A stretch of DNA of 64,000 nucleotides from Fragilaria radians. Its lineage: Eukaryota; Bacillariophyta; Fragilariophyceae; Fragilariales; Fragilariaceae. The notes beneath the pieces were generated by a model. The model worked only from the letters and a program-made list of their open reading frames with translations, did no database searches and was not told the origin of the DNA. Below are positions 22,787-33,139 of this stretch, piece after piece (position 1 is the stretch's first letter; each line of letters begins with the position of its first letter). The position numbers and the translations under genes were made by a program. The stretch lies in NCBI GenBank assembly GCA_900642245.1, contig CAAAJI010000069.1, positions 123,940 to 187,939 of the forward strand, in the 5' to 3' direction.

Positions 22787-24160
22787 ATGCATGGTTCTCA
22801 ACGAAAACTTAATGCCGCCTCACCTCGAACACAATTCTCAGGGGATGGACCAATTCAAGAGTTCACTAAGGTCATAGAATTGACTCCAGCGGATCAGTGG
22901 ACAAAACGCACTAATTCTTTTTCTAGTCTTGTAGCCTTGATCCCAAAATCAGTTCAACAGAATGCAGAAGACGAAAACTGGTATAGCAATTCCAAAACTT
23001 TACGTCATCTAAGTCTTCCTATATCAACGTTACTGAAGGATTCTAGATCAACTGTAGTCAAGAGAACTTGCGAAAATTGTACGGAGCTTTTTTCCAAATG
23101 CGGAGCATTGGCACGTCACTTGCTAAAGGATCTTATGCCAGCAATCATGGCCGTTCATGCTCAAACAGTTCAAGTCATTCGAACGTACGTACAAACTATG
23201 GTCGTGGAGTCATTGGTGTGTGTCCCTTGCAAATCGGCTATGCCCATTTGGCTAGATAAGCTCAAAACTGAAAAGTCACGGACTGTCCGGGAGGCATGTG
23301 CAGTGTATCTGCTCGTTGCTCTGGAGCACTGGGAGTTGACGCGTGATATCATGGTACAAGTCACCAATTCACTCTTGCGATCCCTGCGAGATCCATGTCC
23401 GTTAGTGAGGGAATATATTAGACAGGGGCTAAATCTGGTTCGAATGTTCTATCCTGAGTTATGGAATGCACTTTTATCTGACCCTGTTGTAACTAAGGAT
23501 ATGAAATTGAAACGATTCTTACTTAAGCTAGGTGCCGATGCCGAACAAGAGGATGATATGTCTAGCTTGGCAAGTCGTGGATCCATTGCGAGTGCGACTT
23601 CGAATCGTTCTAGCAGTCAGCGTGCTACATCGAAAGGGAATCGATTGCGCAGTGCAAGTGGTTTGGGACCCCCATTGCGTGTCACTACGACAATAGCTCC
23701 AAAATCACCACCCCATCAAGGTATGTTTGCCCCTGTATCCCCTATGAAAACACCAAAGAATGAGCCATCCGAAAGCGAACGTGTATTGGAACTCAAGCGA
23801 CAAGCATCTGAAACAAGGAGCCGAAGATCAAGCTTGATGAAAGACCGTTGGATGCGATCGAATAGCAACCTATTGATGCCGGGAGATGACGAACCAACTC
23901 CGAAGATCAAGAAGGAACCAGAACACATTTCGATTGGTCGACGATTGTTGGCTGTACACAAGAATTCGATCGACAGTATGATGGAAACGATTCGTTTAGA
24001 AATGGATACCATGGACGATTTTGAGTCCTCAGAAATGACGGAAGACGCGGTTTTGACTTATTTTGAGGCACTGGTAATATGCTTGGAAAAACGCGATCAA
24101 CTTGCGAAGGAACTCCAAGCTGCCATGGATGTCATCACTCAGGGAAATGGGGAAGCTTAA
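22787..24160 (+). CDS. CLASP/TOG-domain microtubule-associated protein
   Basis: A protein of 457 residues from the ATG at 22787. The frame also opens at GTG 22781, and GGCC directly before the ATG is a reasonable context. Residues about 30-260 are helical repeats of the CLASP_N/TOG type: SLPISTLLKDSRSTVVKRTC, CGALARHLLKDLMPAIM, SRTVREACAVYLLVAL and RDPCPLVREYIRQGL each fit a HEAT helix pair. TOG domains bind tubulin, and CLASPs promote microtubule rescue. A long Ser/Arg-rich linker follows (SLASRGSIASATSNRSSSQR, later RRSSLMKDRWMRSNSN), and a short helical tail closes the protein. Canonical CLASPs are far longer and have several TOG domains, so this is a minimal single-TOG form. The basic Ser-rich part probably contacts the microtubule lattice. 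Confidence 0.8.
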   Translation: MHGSQRKLNAASPRTQFSGDGPIQEFTKVIELTPADQWTKRTNSFSSLVALIPKSVQQNAEDENWYSNSKTLRHLSLPISTLLKDSRSTVVKRTCENCTELFSKCGALARHLLKDLMPAIMAVHAQTVQVIRTYVQTMVVESLVCVPCKSAMPIWLDKLKTEKSRTVREACAVYLLVALEHWELTRDIMVQVTNSLLRSLRDPCPLVREYIRQGLNLVRMFYPELWNALLSDPVVTKDMKLKRFLLKLGADAEQEDDMSSLASRGSIASATSNRSSSQRATSKGNRLRSASGLGPPLRVTTTIAPKSPPHQGMFAPVSPMKTPKNEPSESERVLELKRQASETRSRRSSLMKDRWMRSNSNLLMPGDDEPTPKIKKEPEHISIGRRLLAVHKNSIDSMMETIRLEMDTMDDFESSEMTEDAVLTYFEALVICLEKRDQLAKELQAAMDVITQGNGEA

Positions 24161-26479
24161 CTATTCAGTTAACGAACAGTGACAAACATTTGATTGCACC
24201 CAGTCTTCAAAGTAGTCCAAAAGGACAAATGTAGCACTTTACCTTTTACCTATACTGACCTTTCATGATGTCTACATTAATATTTTCTGATTTGTGAAAT
24301 ATCAACGCCGCTAAATGATCATTTGACATCTTTGCAAATTTCTACGATTGTTAATGACAAATTATCCTTTTCTCATCAAGTAGAAACAGTTTTTGCAGTC
24401 AGGAATGTTACAACATTTTGAAGGCTAAATCTTTTCCCAGAATTCACTATGGATGCTTGGTATTGTGATCCATCTTCCTCTTTTCCGTCAACCAAGAATA
24501 TGGCAGTTTTAGGGGCTCTTACAACCTTTTCAAGCTCAATATAAATAAACACCTAATGGGTTATAGGATATCCTTTTGGATAAAAGTCGTTTTATTGTGC
24601 TGTCACGTCGTATTGAATGAGGACGAAAAGCGCACTAAAACGTTTAGGCATCCATTTTTGTAATAGCGAAGCATCTTTACTGATGCTTGGAATAAGAAAC
24701 TATCGCTAGCTTTCAGCGCAATTGTTCCTTCATGTTTGTAGGGTTATTGATCAGTAGTCAGGTTGTATGCTATAGAACAAAAGTATACTCTGTCAATGCA
24801 TGACAAACAAGAATCTTGATTGTGCATGAAGTTCCCAATTTTTGTTGCATTGATTGAAGATAACAAAAGCTTCAATTCAAGTACATTTACGCCAAGACCA
24901 ATTAGTGCATATTACTACTACTTCAAAATCAAATCTATTCAAAATGTGCTGGCGATATTTTTTCATCAATACAATCCCGTTTTTTCAACGCAACAAAGTT
25001 CGACTACTATATACCAGATCAATGAGTAATGCCCATAGGGCAATTAAATTCACCAAAACATAGACGTAATTTTACAACTAGAAATAACTTTAGATAAATT
25101 TTTCACCCAATAATTATTCTTCCTGGCAATTAAACTCATACAAACTAGAAAGAGATTAGAGCCGTTAGTAGGACAGGAGTCAGCAGTTCCAAGAGAGCCA
25201 GATTATTAAAGTGCATTTTCTGTTGTGGGTTTGAATCCCACTACTCCTACTGTTTTCTAGTATTCATTTTGTACCCTTGTTTTGCAGGGAGGTAGACAAA
25301 TTATTCTCTAATGTATAGTGTTTCTGTAATTTGATCCTTTGATGTCTTGTATCTATAAGAGTTGGCACGGATCTTGTATCCTCTTGAAACTTTGACTGTT
25401 TTGAAGAGTTGGAGTGAATCTTGTATCATCTTTTATCTTCAACTGCTATGAAGAATTGGAGTGGATCTTCAACTCTTAGGAAGAGTTGGATTATATCTTG
25501 ATTTGAAACATAGTAATTTCTCCCCTAATCAGAGTTGTCCTGGAGAGCATTACGCATGCTTTCCATTTGTAAGCAATTTTTAGTCACAACTAAATTTGTT
25601 ACCTTTTGATGCTTAGAAACTATCTAAGAGTAGAATGACTTGACAAAGAAATGTTCCAGTAATTTTTCTTCTTTTCGCCACATCATAGACATAATATGCA
25701 GCTACAACTTGCTGTCATTCTGACCTTTGGCAATTTAGGAATGGGTAGGTCCTTAGGAATTTCTTCCTTGGATAGAAACGAGATGGCTTTCAACAAGGAA
25801 TATAGAATGATCTTGATACGAAGTATCAACTTAATCCTCTTCTTAGGAAATTCCTTTTCTAAGACCAAGTCCGTTTAATTGCTTCTACATCACCTTCTCT
25901 TGGGCTTATATTTAATCTATTCATGGTTTATTGGGAACTCAGCAATTAGGTCTGCAATTGTTGCTTATCAATTTCTTATTGGTTTACCTGTTTACATGTA
26001 TATATATATACGGAGCTTTGATTTTATTAATGTACTCACAAGCTCAATAAACTCATGTGCATGAATTCAAAAAGAAAGTTATTGTGCTGGCATTCTAATT
26101 ATATCAGAGTTGTAATCCCATTAACCATTTTCTTCTTTGAGTATAAGTTTTCATGCAATCAAATGATGACAAAAGACTTTCCTCTAGATCAAGATACAAG
26201 AAGTCACATAATCTGTCTTGGCTATTCCCGATATTTCTTATTTGTATTAATTTGCAAGCCCTTTAGTTGAACAAATTCCCGGTTTGGTTCTTGTATTTTA
26301 CTGAAACTTGATAGACATAATATTCGGACAACTATTTCTAATAGAGCCCGGAGACTCATTAATAGTATATGGACCTCCTTTCTTAATTATGAAACATACT
26401 TGGAATATCATCTTCATTCACAAGAAATCACTATCTTTAATCCCCCCTTGTTCACTTATAATATAAGGAATTAATGATC
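24161..26479. other. Intergenic region with repeat and tRNA-like relics
   Basis: A T-arm-like structure (stem GTGGG/CCCAC, loop TTTGAAT) lies at 25225-25241 and is followed by TACTCCT, which can pair with AGGAGT at about 25176. No anticodon arm can be formed. From 25260 to about 25620 the sequence resembles a very diverged LTR: the stretch CTTTCCATTTGTAAGCAAT corresponds to CTTTCCATTTATAAACAAT in the 13.6 and 32.5 kb LTRs. No supported gene is seen. Confidence 0.35.
25357..25505. repeat. Degenerate tandem repeats (AAGAGTTGG...ATCTTG units)
   Basis: Four imperfect units begin GAAGARTTGG and continue into ATCTTGTATC or ATCTTCAACT, at about 25357, 25404, 25451 and 25481. Unit length drops from about 47 to about 30 bp. 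They lie in the LTR-like decayed block. Confidence 0.5.
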
Positions 26480-27652
26480 TTACTCACTTATGCTAATGGA
26501 TTCCTCAACTAGCTTGTAAGTGACAGGATCCCACAATAGTTGTCTACAATTGGGACATTCGTCATGATTGTATTCCAGCCATTCCATTATACAATCATAA
26601 TGATAAGTGTGTGAGCATATTCCTACAATGATATTGTCTCCTGAATCATGAAGTGGATCAAATTAGCTTTCTGACTTGACAAAAAAATCAAATTCATGGT
26701 GCATGAAAGAATATTCAGTGCCAAATATATTTTCTCACCTATTGCTTCTAGACAGATGGAACATTCTCTAGCATGTAAGTCATTATGTGATGACGCGTCG
26801 TCTTTTGTCACAGGTTCGTTCCCTGGAGTGAGTTCGGTTGATGGCCCCTCACTTAATTGTTGCTGATTCGCAAAGTCAGTATCTGAAGCTTTGAATAAAC
26901 ACTGAAAATGCAAAATTACCTACCTCATTATATTGCATCGGTAATAGATGTTGCAAAACGAGTCGTCGTTTATCTTTGTTGAAAGTATTAGGTCGGATTT
27001 GGTCTTGTGGATTGGGAGTGGGACCAGCTGACGGAAGCAAAGTGGGAGTAATACCGGACTCCTGTTCCGGAGATATGGAACCTCTAGCTCCTACCGCTGA
27101 TTCTGGATTCTGTCCATTTCTTTGTGCCGCTTGCGATAGCCTTGAATTGCTGACGTTGGAAACAAAAAGACAACGAATTCCAATACACAAGCAAAGCATG
27201 ACAGAGAAAAACACGAAAAGGATGTACAAATCTCGGAACCCCACTAGCCTCCTGCCATGGGAAACATTTCCGTACAAAGTTGGAGCTATAGATCTTCTAT
27301 CTAGAGAAACTTTTCCTTGGGCAACTGCAGTAAAGGCGAAATCGTGACTATGTGGTCTTAACGAAGATGTTGATATTTGTGTCGACTTAAAATCCGTCTT
27401 TCTTCTGCGTAATATGTTCTTGGAATTCATTGACATAGGATAATCCGAAATTAGAGTTCCATGATCTTCTGGAGTGCATTCACATACATTAGATGAAATA
27501 AGATTCAAAAGGATACACGCGTCATTTGATAACTCTCCGTTGACTCCTTTGCTCTCGAAGTATCCGCATGAATTTTCAGTTCGGTAGTTGACACGTAAAA
27601 TTGCTTCAGCCTTTCCCACATGATGGCCAAGCCCGCATATCGAGCATCTCAT
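26480..27652 (-). CDS. RING-H2 transmembrane protein, paralogue A
   Basis: Three exons: 27652-26924, 26862-26739 and 26640-26480, with introns of 61 and 98 bp, giving 337 residues. It is a probable membrane E3 ubiquitin ligase. The N-terminus begins MRCSICGLGHHVGK with a CxxC pair. A single membrane segment follows near residue 150 (LYILFVFFSVMLCLCIGI), then a Pro/Gln-rich linker. The RING-H2 is split by intron 2: RECSICLEAIG is joined to GDNIIVGICSHTYHYDC and ends HDECPNCRQLLWDP. Cys and His ligands are all present in C3H2C3 order. Gene B at 55.7-56.9 kb has the same domain order, the same intron phases and an exon 2 of exactly the same length (124 bp). The ligase activity is inferred from the domain. 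Confidence 0.85.
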
Positions 27653-28390
27653 TGAAAGAGAATGTTTTCAAACAGTTTGCTCTCAAACGGTTGACGATAA
27701 ATAACTGCTAGGGGTTGTAGCATTTTTCACAGGATAACCTATCAGGAACACTTGATTGAGACCAGGAAACAAGGTACGTTTCGCCTTAACAAGACTCGGA
27801 TAACGGTTGACAAAAACGCAAATGTATCTCCAATTCTTCAAATTTCTATTACGTTGACACGTAATGCAAAGATTCAATTTCAGCTTGAAAAAAATTCTAC
27901 ATCCGTAATTCGACAATGAAAGGATTCAAAATCCAATGCTGAAACCAAAATGGGTTTTGACATGTATTACTTTTCTTTTATGATACGCCAGCAATCATTG
28001 CATTGAGAGAGCAACAAAATTGGCCTTCTTGCTTATCAATAATAGTAATAACTCTCACAATAGACACATTGTGCCGTTATATGCCTCATACAAAAACTAA
28101 AACATAAAACGAATACGGCATAGGAGTCTTGCGCTTAGTAATATTCATTACATCCAAACACGCCACTTCCTTTCAGAAGCGGTAGAAAAAGGAATACGGT
28201 AAAAAATAACAAGGAATATGACATAACTCAACGTATGAATTAAGAAGATACCACTTTATTTAAAAAGTTAAAAGGCTTTCAAATTGACATAAGCATTAAG
28301 CAGTTCACAGCTCTTTAGAGGTTTAACTTAAATAAATAATGCTGAATGTAGCTAAAGTTCAATGCTTTTTCACCTTGTCCTCACTGAGGA
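27653..28390. other. Intergenic region upstream of RING gene A
   Basis: It contains the promoter of the RING gene and the 3' end of the next minus-strand gene. No supported gene, RNA or repeat is seen. Confidence 0.5.
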
Positions 28391-29470
28391 TTACATGACT
28401 TTCTGTAGCTCCCGGATAAAAGAACTCACTTCAGGATCATTTTGATATTTAGCAAATGCTGCTGGATTTGACATGCATTCTTGCATGGCTTTCATCATTT
28501 TTGGATTGGATTGTGCTTTCATGACGAGTTCTCTAATTTTTGGGTTTTGCATCATCTTTTGTGCTTGTCCCATAACATCACCACCTCCAAACGGATTGCT
28601 TGCACCACTACCGCCGAAAGGATTCGCATTCCCAAAGGGATTTCCGCCACCTGATGCGCCTCCAAAGGGGCTACCTCCTGCACCTCCCATATTCTTAAGC
28701 ATGTCTGCAATACCTCCCATTCCACCCATACCTCCCATTCCTCCCATACCACCCATTCCTCCCATACCGCCCATTCCTCCCATGCCACCAAATGGATTTT
28801 GCGGGGGTGGTGCCTCTTCCGCTGCTTTTTTCTTTCTTGGACCGGCATCGTCCGAAGTCAAAACTTCTACATTCTTATACTCTGCATATCCTTCATCACG
28901 ATTTTGTGACTTTGAAGGCTCGACTCCATCAACAATAGCTTCAGCTAAGGCTTGAACAAACTCTGATTTTTCCAAAAAAGACTTGGTCGAGACACCTCGC
29001 TGTTCTAGTTCCTTCTTGATTTCCCCCGCTCGTTTCGATGACCATTTATTCCTCTCCTCCTCCAGACGCTGTTCTCGTGATAATGTTCTCGTACTTGAGG
29101 AATCTTGAGGCGATGAAGAGTACGAGGAGGTTGATGACGATGCTTTCGAAGTCGATGATGTTTGTTCCACCTCCACCTTTGGTCTCAAGCCATCCGATCT
29201 GGCCTTTTGAAGGGCTGCTACTAATTCCTTCTTCTCTAGAAAGCTCTTGGTGGAAATTCCATAACTTTCTAATTCCTTTTTAATATCACCTGCTCGCATC
29301 GATTCGATTTGCTCGATCGGAGAAGAAGCCATCAGAAATCGTTTTGGATTACAGAATGTCGTTCTAGATGGTGTGAAAGCACGTGGAGGACGAGCGACAA
29401 AAGCACTTCCACGAGTTCCAATCATGGCAGTCACAATTAATGCAAGTGGCCCAAAGTGAATCATTAGCAT
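28391..29470 (-). CDS. Plastid-targeted protein with two SAP-like repeats and an STI1-type C-terminus
   Basis: A single-exon protein of 359 residues. The N-terminus (MIHFGPLALIVTAMIGTRGS) is a signal peptide that runs into GSAFVARPPRAFTP, a plastid-entry motif. Two homologous 35-residue repeats follow, near residues 55-95 and 145-185: RAGDIKKELESYGISTKSFL and RAGEIKKELEQRGVSTKSFL, a SAP-like helix pair. A Ser-rich linker separates them. Residues about 225-300 are low complexity, with eight tandem GGM units and then NPFG-rich segments. The end (QNPKIRELVMKAQSNPKMM, then PEVSSFIRELQKVM) fits an STI1/Hop-type helical domain as in Tic40 and Hip. A chaperone co-factor role in plastid import is plausible but inferred. 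A TGACGTCA palindrome lies 138 bp upstream. Confidence 0.75.
   Translation of the reverse strand: MLMIHFGPLALIVTAMIGTRGSAFVARPPRAFTPSRTTFCNPKRFLMASSPIEQIESMRAGDIKKELESYGISTKSFLEKKELVAALQKARSDGLRPKVEVEQTSSTSKASSSTSSYSSSPQDSSSTRTLSREQRLEEERNKWSSKRAGEIKKELEQRGVSTKSFLEKSEFVQALAEAIVDGVEPSKSQNRDEGYAEYKNVEVLTSDDAGPRKKKAAEEAPPPQNPFGGMGGMGGMGGMGGMGGMGGMGGMGGIADMLKNMGGAGGSPFGGASGGGNPFGNANPFGGSGASNPFGGGDVMGQAQKMMQNPKIRELVMKAQSNPKMMKAMQECMSNPAAFAKYQNDPEVSSFIRELQKVM
28712..28786. repeat. Coding minisatellite, GGM units
   Basis: About eight 9-bp units of CCTCCCATN or CCACCCATN (plus strand) encode Gly-Gly-Met in the SAP-like/STI1 protein. The number of units probably varies between alleles. Confidence 0.8.
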
Positions 29471-30568
29471 GAGTTTGGATTGATTTTTTTCTGGCTTGAA
29501 GTATAATCGAAAATAGTGGTCGAAATGATGTGGAGTTTCGTGGAAATTTCTTTTTGATTGTCACTGCGAAAATCTGACTAGAATTTGTATGGATCCATAC
29601 AAGAGACTGACGTCACATTGTCGCACATCTGTTTCAGTAACGAATAACATCGTCTTACGAATATAAAAATAAATTGCAGATCAAACCAATTCGACAATGT
29701 AGTACAGTCATTCATATATTCAAAGCGTGAAGAATTGTTCAGACCTAAATATTCATCAATCATATCCGATGATGCAATGATGCCAAGAGGATGAAGTTGT
29801 AGGTTTCGTCATTTCCATCAGCCAAAGCAATCAATAGTTGAATTTGGCAATTGTGAAGATACATAAAGCAGCATAACTGGGTTGGAATTTTGCACATTGC
29901 CTTGCAGTTCAAAAAGTTTTGTGAAGCTTGTAGGATGACGTAGTATGTCAAGATGTAGCTTTTAGAAATTTCAAATTATGTGATCCACTTTGGCATGCTC
30001 AAAGTCTGCTAGAAATTTTTCAATCTTAATCATTGCCATAGTTAATGGAACAATAGTGCTTGATTAAAGGGTTATATACAAAAGATCAGATGAAAACAAA
30101 ATTATTTTTTCTGAATCATCCCTTCTTTATGGAATGTCGTTCTATGTTTCAAAAAATTATCAAGGTATTCTTCACCATACAGCATTATGATAATGAATGT
30201 GACCGCAACTTTATTTTATGACCTAAGAAGGTTATTGTCTAAGCAGTTTAATGGATCTGATTTTTGGTGCATACGGATTTTCCAATAGCAATGTAGATCT
30301 TACAACCAGCTTATCAGTTGAATCATGACACTTTAGCTAAGAAAATGGGCTTTCTTTACTGATAGACTATGTACAATAAATAATGATAATGTTAATTCAT
30401 TCATGATAGAAACTATAGATTTTGCAAAATTTTTGCCATAACTCAAATATGCCTAGGAAGAGCAGTTCAAATGCTACAAAACTTGACAAGCATAAATGAC
30501 AAATTTGTGTCTTGAGAAACCACTGAAAAGCAGAGTGTAACGGAGAATAGGAAATAACATGTATTGCA
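29471..30568. other. Divergent intergenic region
   Basis: This spacer of 1.1 kb separates the minus-strand SAP-like/STI1 gene from the plus-strand rhomboid-like gene. It contains one perfect CRE-type palindrome at 29608. Other short frames are not supported. Confidence 0.5.
29608..29615. promoter_or_regulatory. TGACGTCA palindrome (bZIP/CRE-type)
   Basis: A perfect TGACGTCA lies 138 bp before the ATG of the plastid SAP-like/STI1 gene. In diatoms TGACGT elements bind bZIP factors that respond to CO2 and cAMP. The role here is inferred from position and perfect symmetry. Confidence 0.4.
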
Positions 30569-31900
30569 ATGAGGTCATTCCTGTCCCAATCACAGATTCA
30601 CCTGGTTATATTTTGTGGAAATGGTGGAAAGCGGTCATATTGTACTGGAATGATTCATTCACAGCGTATTAAGGCTAACATTCCAATGGAAGCCAACAAG
30701 GATTTCAACAAATTTTGTTCAGTGTGTACTGTACTACATATTGCACCAGTAATTGAAGTTTGTCGATACTCCTTGTCACTATGGACAAATTCCCAAATGT
30801 ACATGGATGATTCTAGCTCCGAGAGTGGTGGAAGTGACTTGGTAGAGAATTCTCCTTTTGCAAAATATCGTCATACACAAGTCTTGGGGCGAAGCGAACG
30901 TTTACCGGCTAGTCAGGATACGTCATGGATTGGTGCCCGAGTATCACCCATTACCATTCCCACATTGGATGACGATGATGACACACTGTTGATGCTAAAT
31001 CGGCATTACGGTGATGGGGGTGGTGATAGCAGTAGTGGCAGTAGCAACAGACAAAATATCAATGAACGATCGGCATTGTTAGGGAAACGACGTCCTCGAC
31101 AAGGAACTCGCGCGGAGGAACCTAATCAACGTTGGCGACTACAAACTATATCACATGATGTCTCGATTCATGGATTCCTAGATTGGGGGAGAATAGTGGA
31201 GTTACTTTCAGGTTGCCATTTATTATTGATTGCAATCCATGACTTATACATATGGTATCTTTCCTATAGATTGGGGTTGGACGTTGACGTCGAGAGTTGG
31301 TTATTGCCATGGTTATCACCGTCTACTGCAGTACTGACGCGCTTTGGAGCATTGCTTCCATATCAAGTACTGGAGTTCAATCAGTGGTGGAGAATGATTA
31401 CCTTTCTCTTTTTGCCCACATCTTTAGCAGATTACGTATTGGTGTTGTGGTCTTGGCGAATCTTACGGCGTGGCGGTGCTAAGCCAACTCGTCGTTGGTG
31501 TCATATCTATTTGTTGGCTGCCTTAACAGGACTTGTATGGATGATGGCGTTTGATCTCTCGGGAATAGCCGGTGCTGCAACATGGGGGACATGTGGAGTC
31601 ATCTGCGCAACTGGAGGAGCAAAACCAAAACAACGATTCATATTGTTCATGACCGCTATCTGCATCATCATGTTATCCCTTGTTGAACCAAACAATTCCG
31701 TCATGGGTCCTGTTGGTAGCTCTATGTTTGGATGGAGCTTCTATGGCTTGGGGTGGTCTCGTGTTGTCTCCAAAATGGATAAAGGTGCAGTCAAGCCAAA
31801 AGGATTTCTACAAATTTTCAGTGGGTGTATTCTTCTCAAGGTTTGGATTATACCTCTCTTATTTCTTGCATTCTGGAGTCCGCAAAGTGAAACAACATAA
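30569..31900 (+). CDS. Polytopic membrane protein, possibly an inactive rhomboid relative
   Basis: The frame gives 443 residues from 30569, but the first about 75 residues look non-coding in composition. The Met at 30800 (MYMDDSSSESGGSDL) is an equally good start. An acidic, Ser/Gly-rich cytoplasmic region precedes at least five hydrophobic segments (for example ILLKVWIIPLLFLAFW). Between them, RFGALLPYQVLEFNQWWRMI followed by TFLFL resembles the rhomboid pattern FGA...WWRL.T..FLH, and GIAGAATWGTCGVI sits where active rhomboids have GASGAIFGLLG. The catalytic Ser is replaced by Ala/Thr and no catalytic His is seen. It would therefore be a pseudoprotease if the relation holds. I am not certain of the family. 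Confidence 0.6.
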   Translation: MRSFLSQSQIHLVIFCGNGGKRSYCTGMIHSQRIKANIPMEANKDFNKFCSVCTVLHIAPVIEVCRYSLSLWTNSQMYMDDSSSESGGSDLVENSPFAKYRHTQVLGRSERLPASQDTSWIGARVSPITIPTLDDDDDTLLMLNRHYGDGGGDSSSGSSNRQNINERSALLGKRRPRQGTRAEEPNQRWRLQTISHDVSIHGFLDWGRIVELLSGCHLLLIAIHDLYIWYLSYRLGLDVDVESWLLPWLSPSTAVLTRFGALLPYQVLEFNQWWRMITFLFLPTSLADYVLVLWSWRILRRGGAKPTRRWCHIYLLAALTGLVWMMAFDLSGIAGAATWGTCGVICATGGAKPKQRFILFMTAICIIMLSLVEPNNSVMGPVGSSMFGWSFYGLGWSRVVSKMDKGAVKPKGFLQIFSGCILLKVWIIPLLFLAFWSPQSETT

Positions 31901-32494
31901 TCAAGCTTACATGAGTGCGGTTTTGGGACTAATGACATTTAATTTTCGCGCGCTTTGCTATCAAGCAAATGTTTATCTTAAATCTTAAATGTACATATGC
32001 CACTGTTGCGTAAGAGAAGTTCTTGTTCTAACTTATAGTTCTTATGCAGAAATAGTTTTAGATATGTGTTTCACTAATTGGACAAACCTTGAAAATTTGT
32101 TGATTTTCCAGCTTCCAATTATTGTAATAATACCTCCTAAATCACTGCTTGACACTTCCGCTAAGTTTAAGTTAACACCCATCACTTTTAATCAATCAAG
32201 GCAAGCTCTTCCTGGTAATTTCATAATGCATGACCTGTGAATGGGACCAACTGATTCAATTCCTTATGTGAGACTGAGAATCTGTATCTACCAGAGGAAC
32301 CTGCACAAGATCAAGAAGCTTTGAATTTCACTGAAAGAAACGGATCCTTTCACTTCAAACATAATCTTGAGAAGAAGTTGGATGTAAACGATGAAGGAAT
32401 TCTTGACCGTCATCTCAACTTAGAATACATCCCAGGCTGGCTATCTGATTGCAAGAGTAATAAATGTGGCAGGATGTGTATTCGCGAAAACTGC
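31901..32494. other. Intergenic region with possible retroelement coding debris
   Basis: A plus-strand frame just before the LTR reads ILDRHLNLEYIPGWLSDCKS and stops at the LTR edge. I cannot place it in a family. The region after the rhomboid-like gene (31901-32240) shows no supported feature. Confidence 0.35.
32427..32484. repeat. Left copy of a direct repeat that flanks LTR copy 2
   Basis: The segment starts ACATCCCAGGC and includes ATCTGATTGCAAGAGTAATA. A diverged copy begins at 33140, immediately to the right of the LTR. The arrangement mimics an unusually long (about 57-65 bp) target duplication. Confidence 0.6.
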
Positions 32495-33136
32495 TGAGAT
32501 ATAAAAATAACACAATGAATCTATTTTAGATTACTTTTTTTGTTTTGTCTTGTGTACTCTTAGAACTTCTCTCAGTGAGAACTTCTTGACCCTTCTCAAG
32601 AGATGTTTGTGAGCTCTCTTGAAGAATTAGAACTTGTTCTACAGCTTCTTCCTAATTGTTTAGACAAGTTTCTTCAACTTGTTCATAAGGATAAGTTGGT
32701 GGTCAATAAGGATAAGCTAGTTTAGCATTTAGACTCTTTTGTTATTAGATAGTTAACTCTCTAATTATCTCTTTATATAGATCATTATTATTGCCGTCCT
32801 AGATTCGATACGGTGCTGGATTGTATAATGATACTTTCCATTTATAAACAATATTTTATCTTTACTAAGTTTAACTAGTGAATAATGTATCATGGTTAAA
32901 CTTGGAGTAGGTAATTAGTAGGATAGTTTACATGTAACTCCCCAAAGCTAGATGAGTAAATATAAGAATATGTTGATTCTACTATTATTTACTATGCACT
33001 AAAGGAACAGGATGTCTTCTTATACCAGTACACACACACATCTCCTAGTTTAATATTTTATATATTTTTTACTGTTATTGGTTACAACCTATTGTGTTAG
33101 GGATTAGCTTCTTGATCCTTCAGTCAAGATAGGTCA
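32495..33136. repeat. LTR-like repeat, copy 2
   Basis: A block of 642 bp begins TGAGATATA and ends AGGTCA, in the same orientation as 13560-14209 and closely similar to it throughout. A minus-strand reverse transcriptase scrap lies 330 bp to the right, matching the layout at copy 1. This supports a 3' LTR or solo LTR of a minus-strand Copia element. Confidence 0.7.
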
Positions 33137-33139
33137 AAG

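Noticed and set aside
25176..25250. tRNA gene on the plus strand
   Set aside because: The T-arm and most of an acceptor stem pair, but no D-arm or anticodon arm with a 7-base loop can be formed. The same applies to 12755-12860 (minus) and 63095-63165 (minus).
28473..28955. Plus-strand 160-codon Pro/Ile-rich frame
   Set aside because: It is the antisense shadow of the GGM repeat and STI1 part of the plastid gene. Its repeats come only from that minisatellite.
13560..33136. One 19.6-kb LTR element bounded by the two LTR-like repeats
   Set aside because: The interior contains seven unrelated host genes with introns, on both strands. The flanks show no shared target duplication. Two separate insertions of one family fit better.
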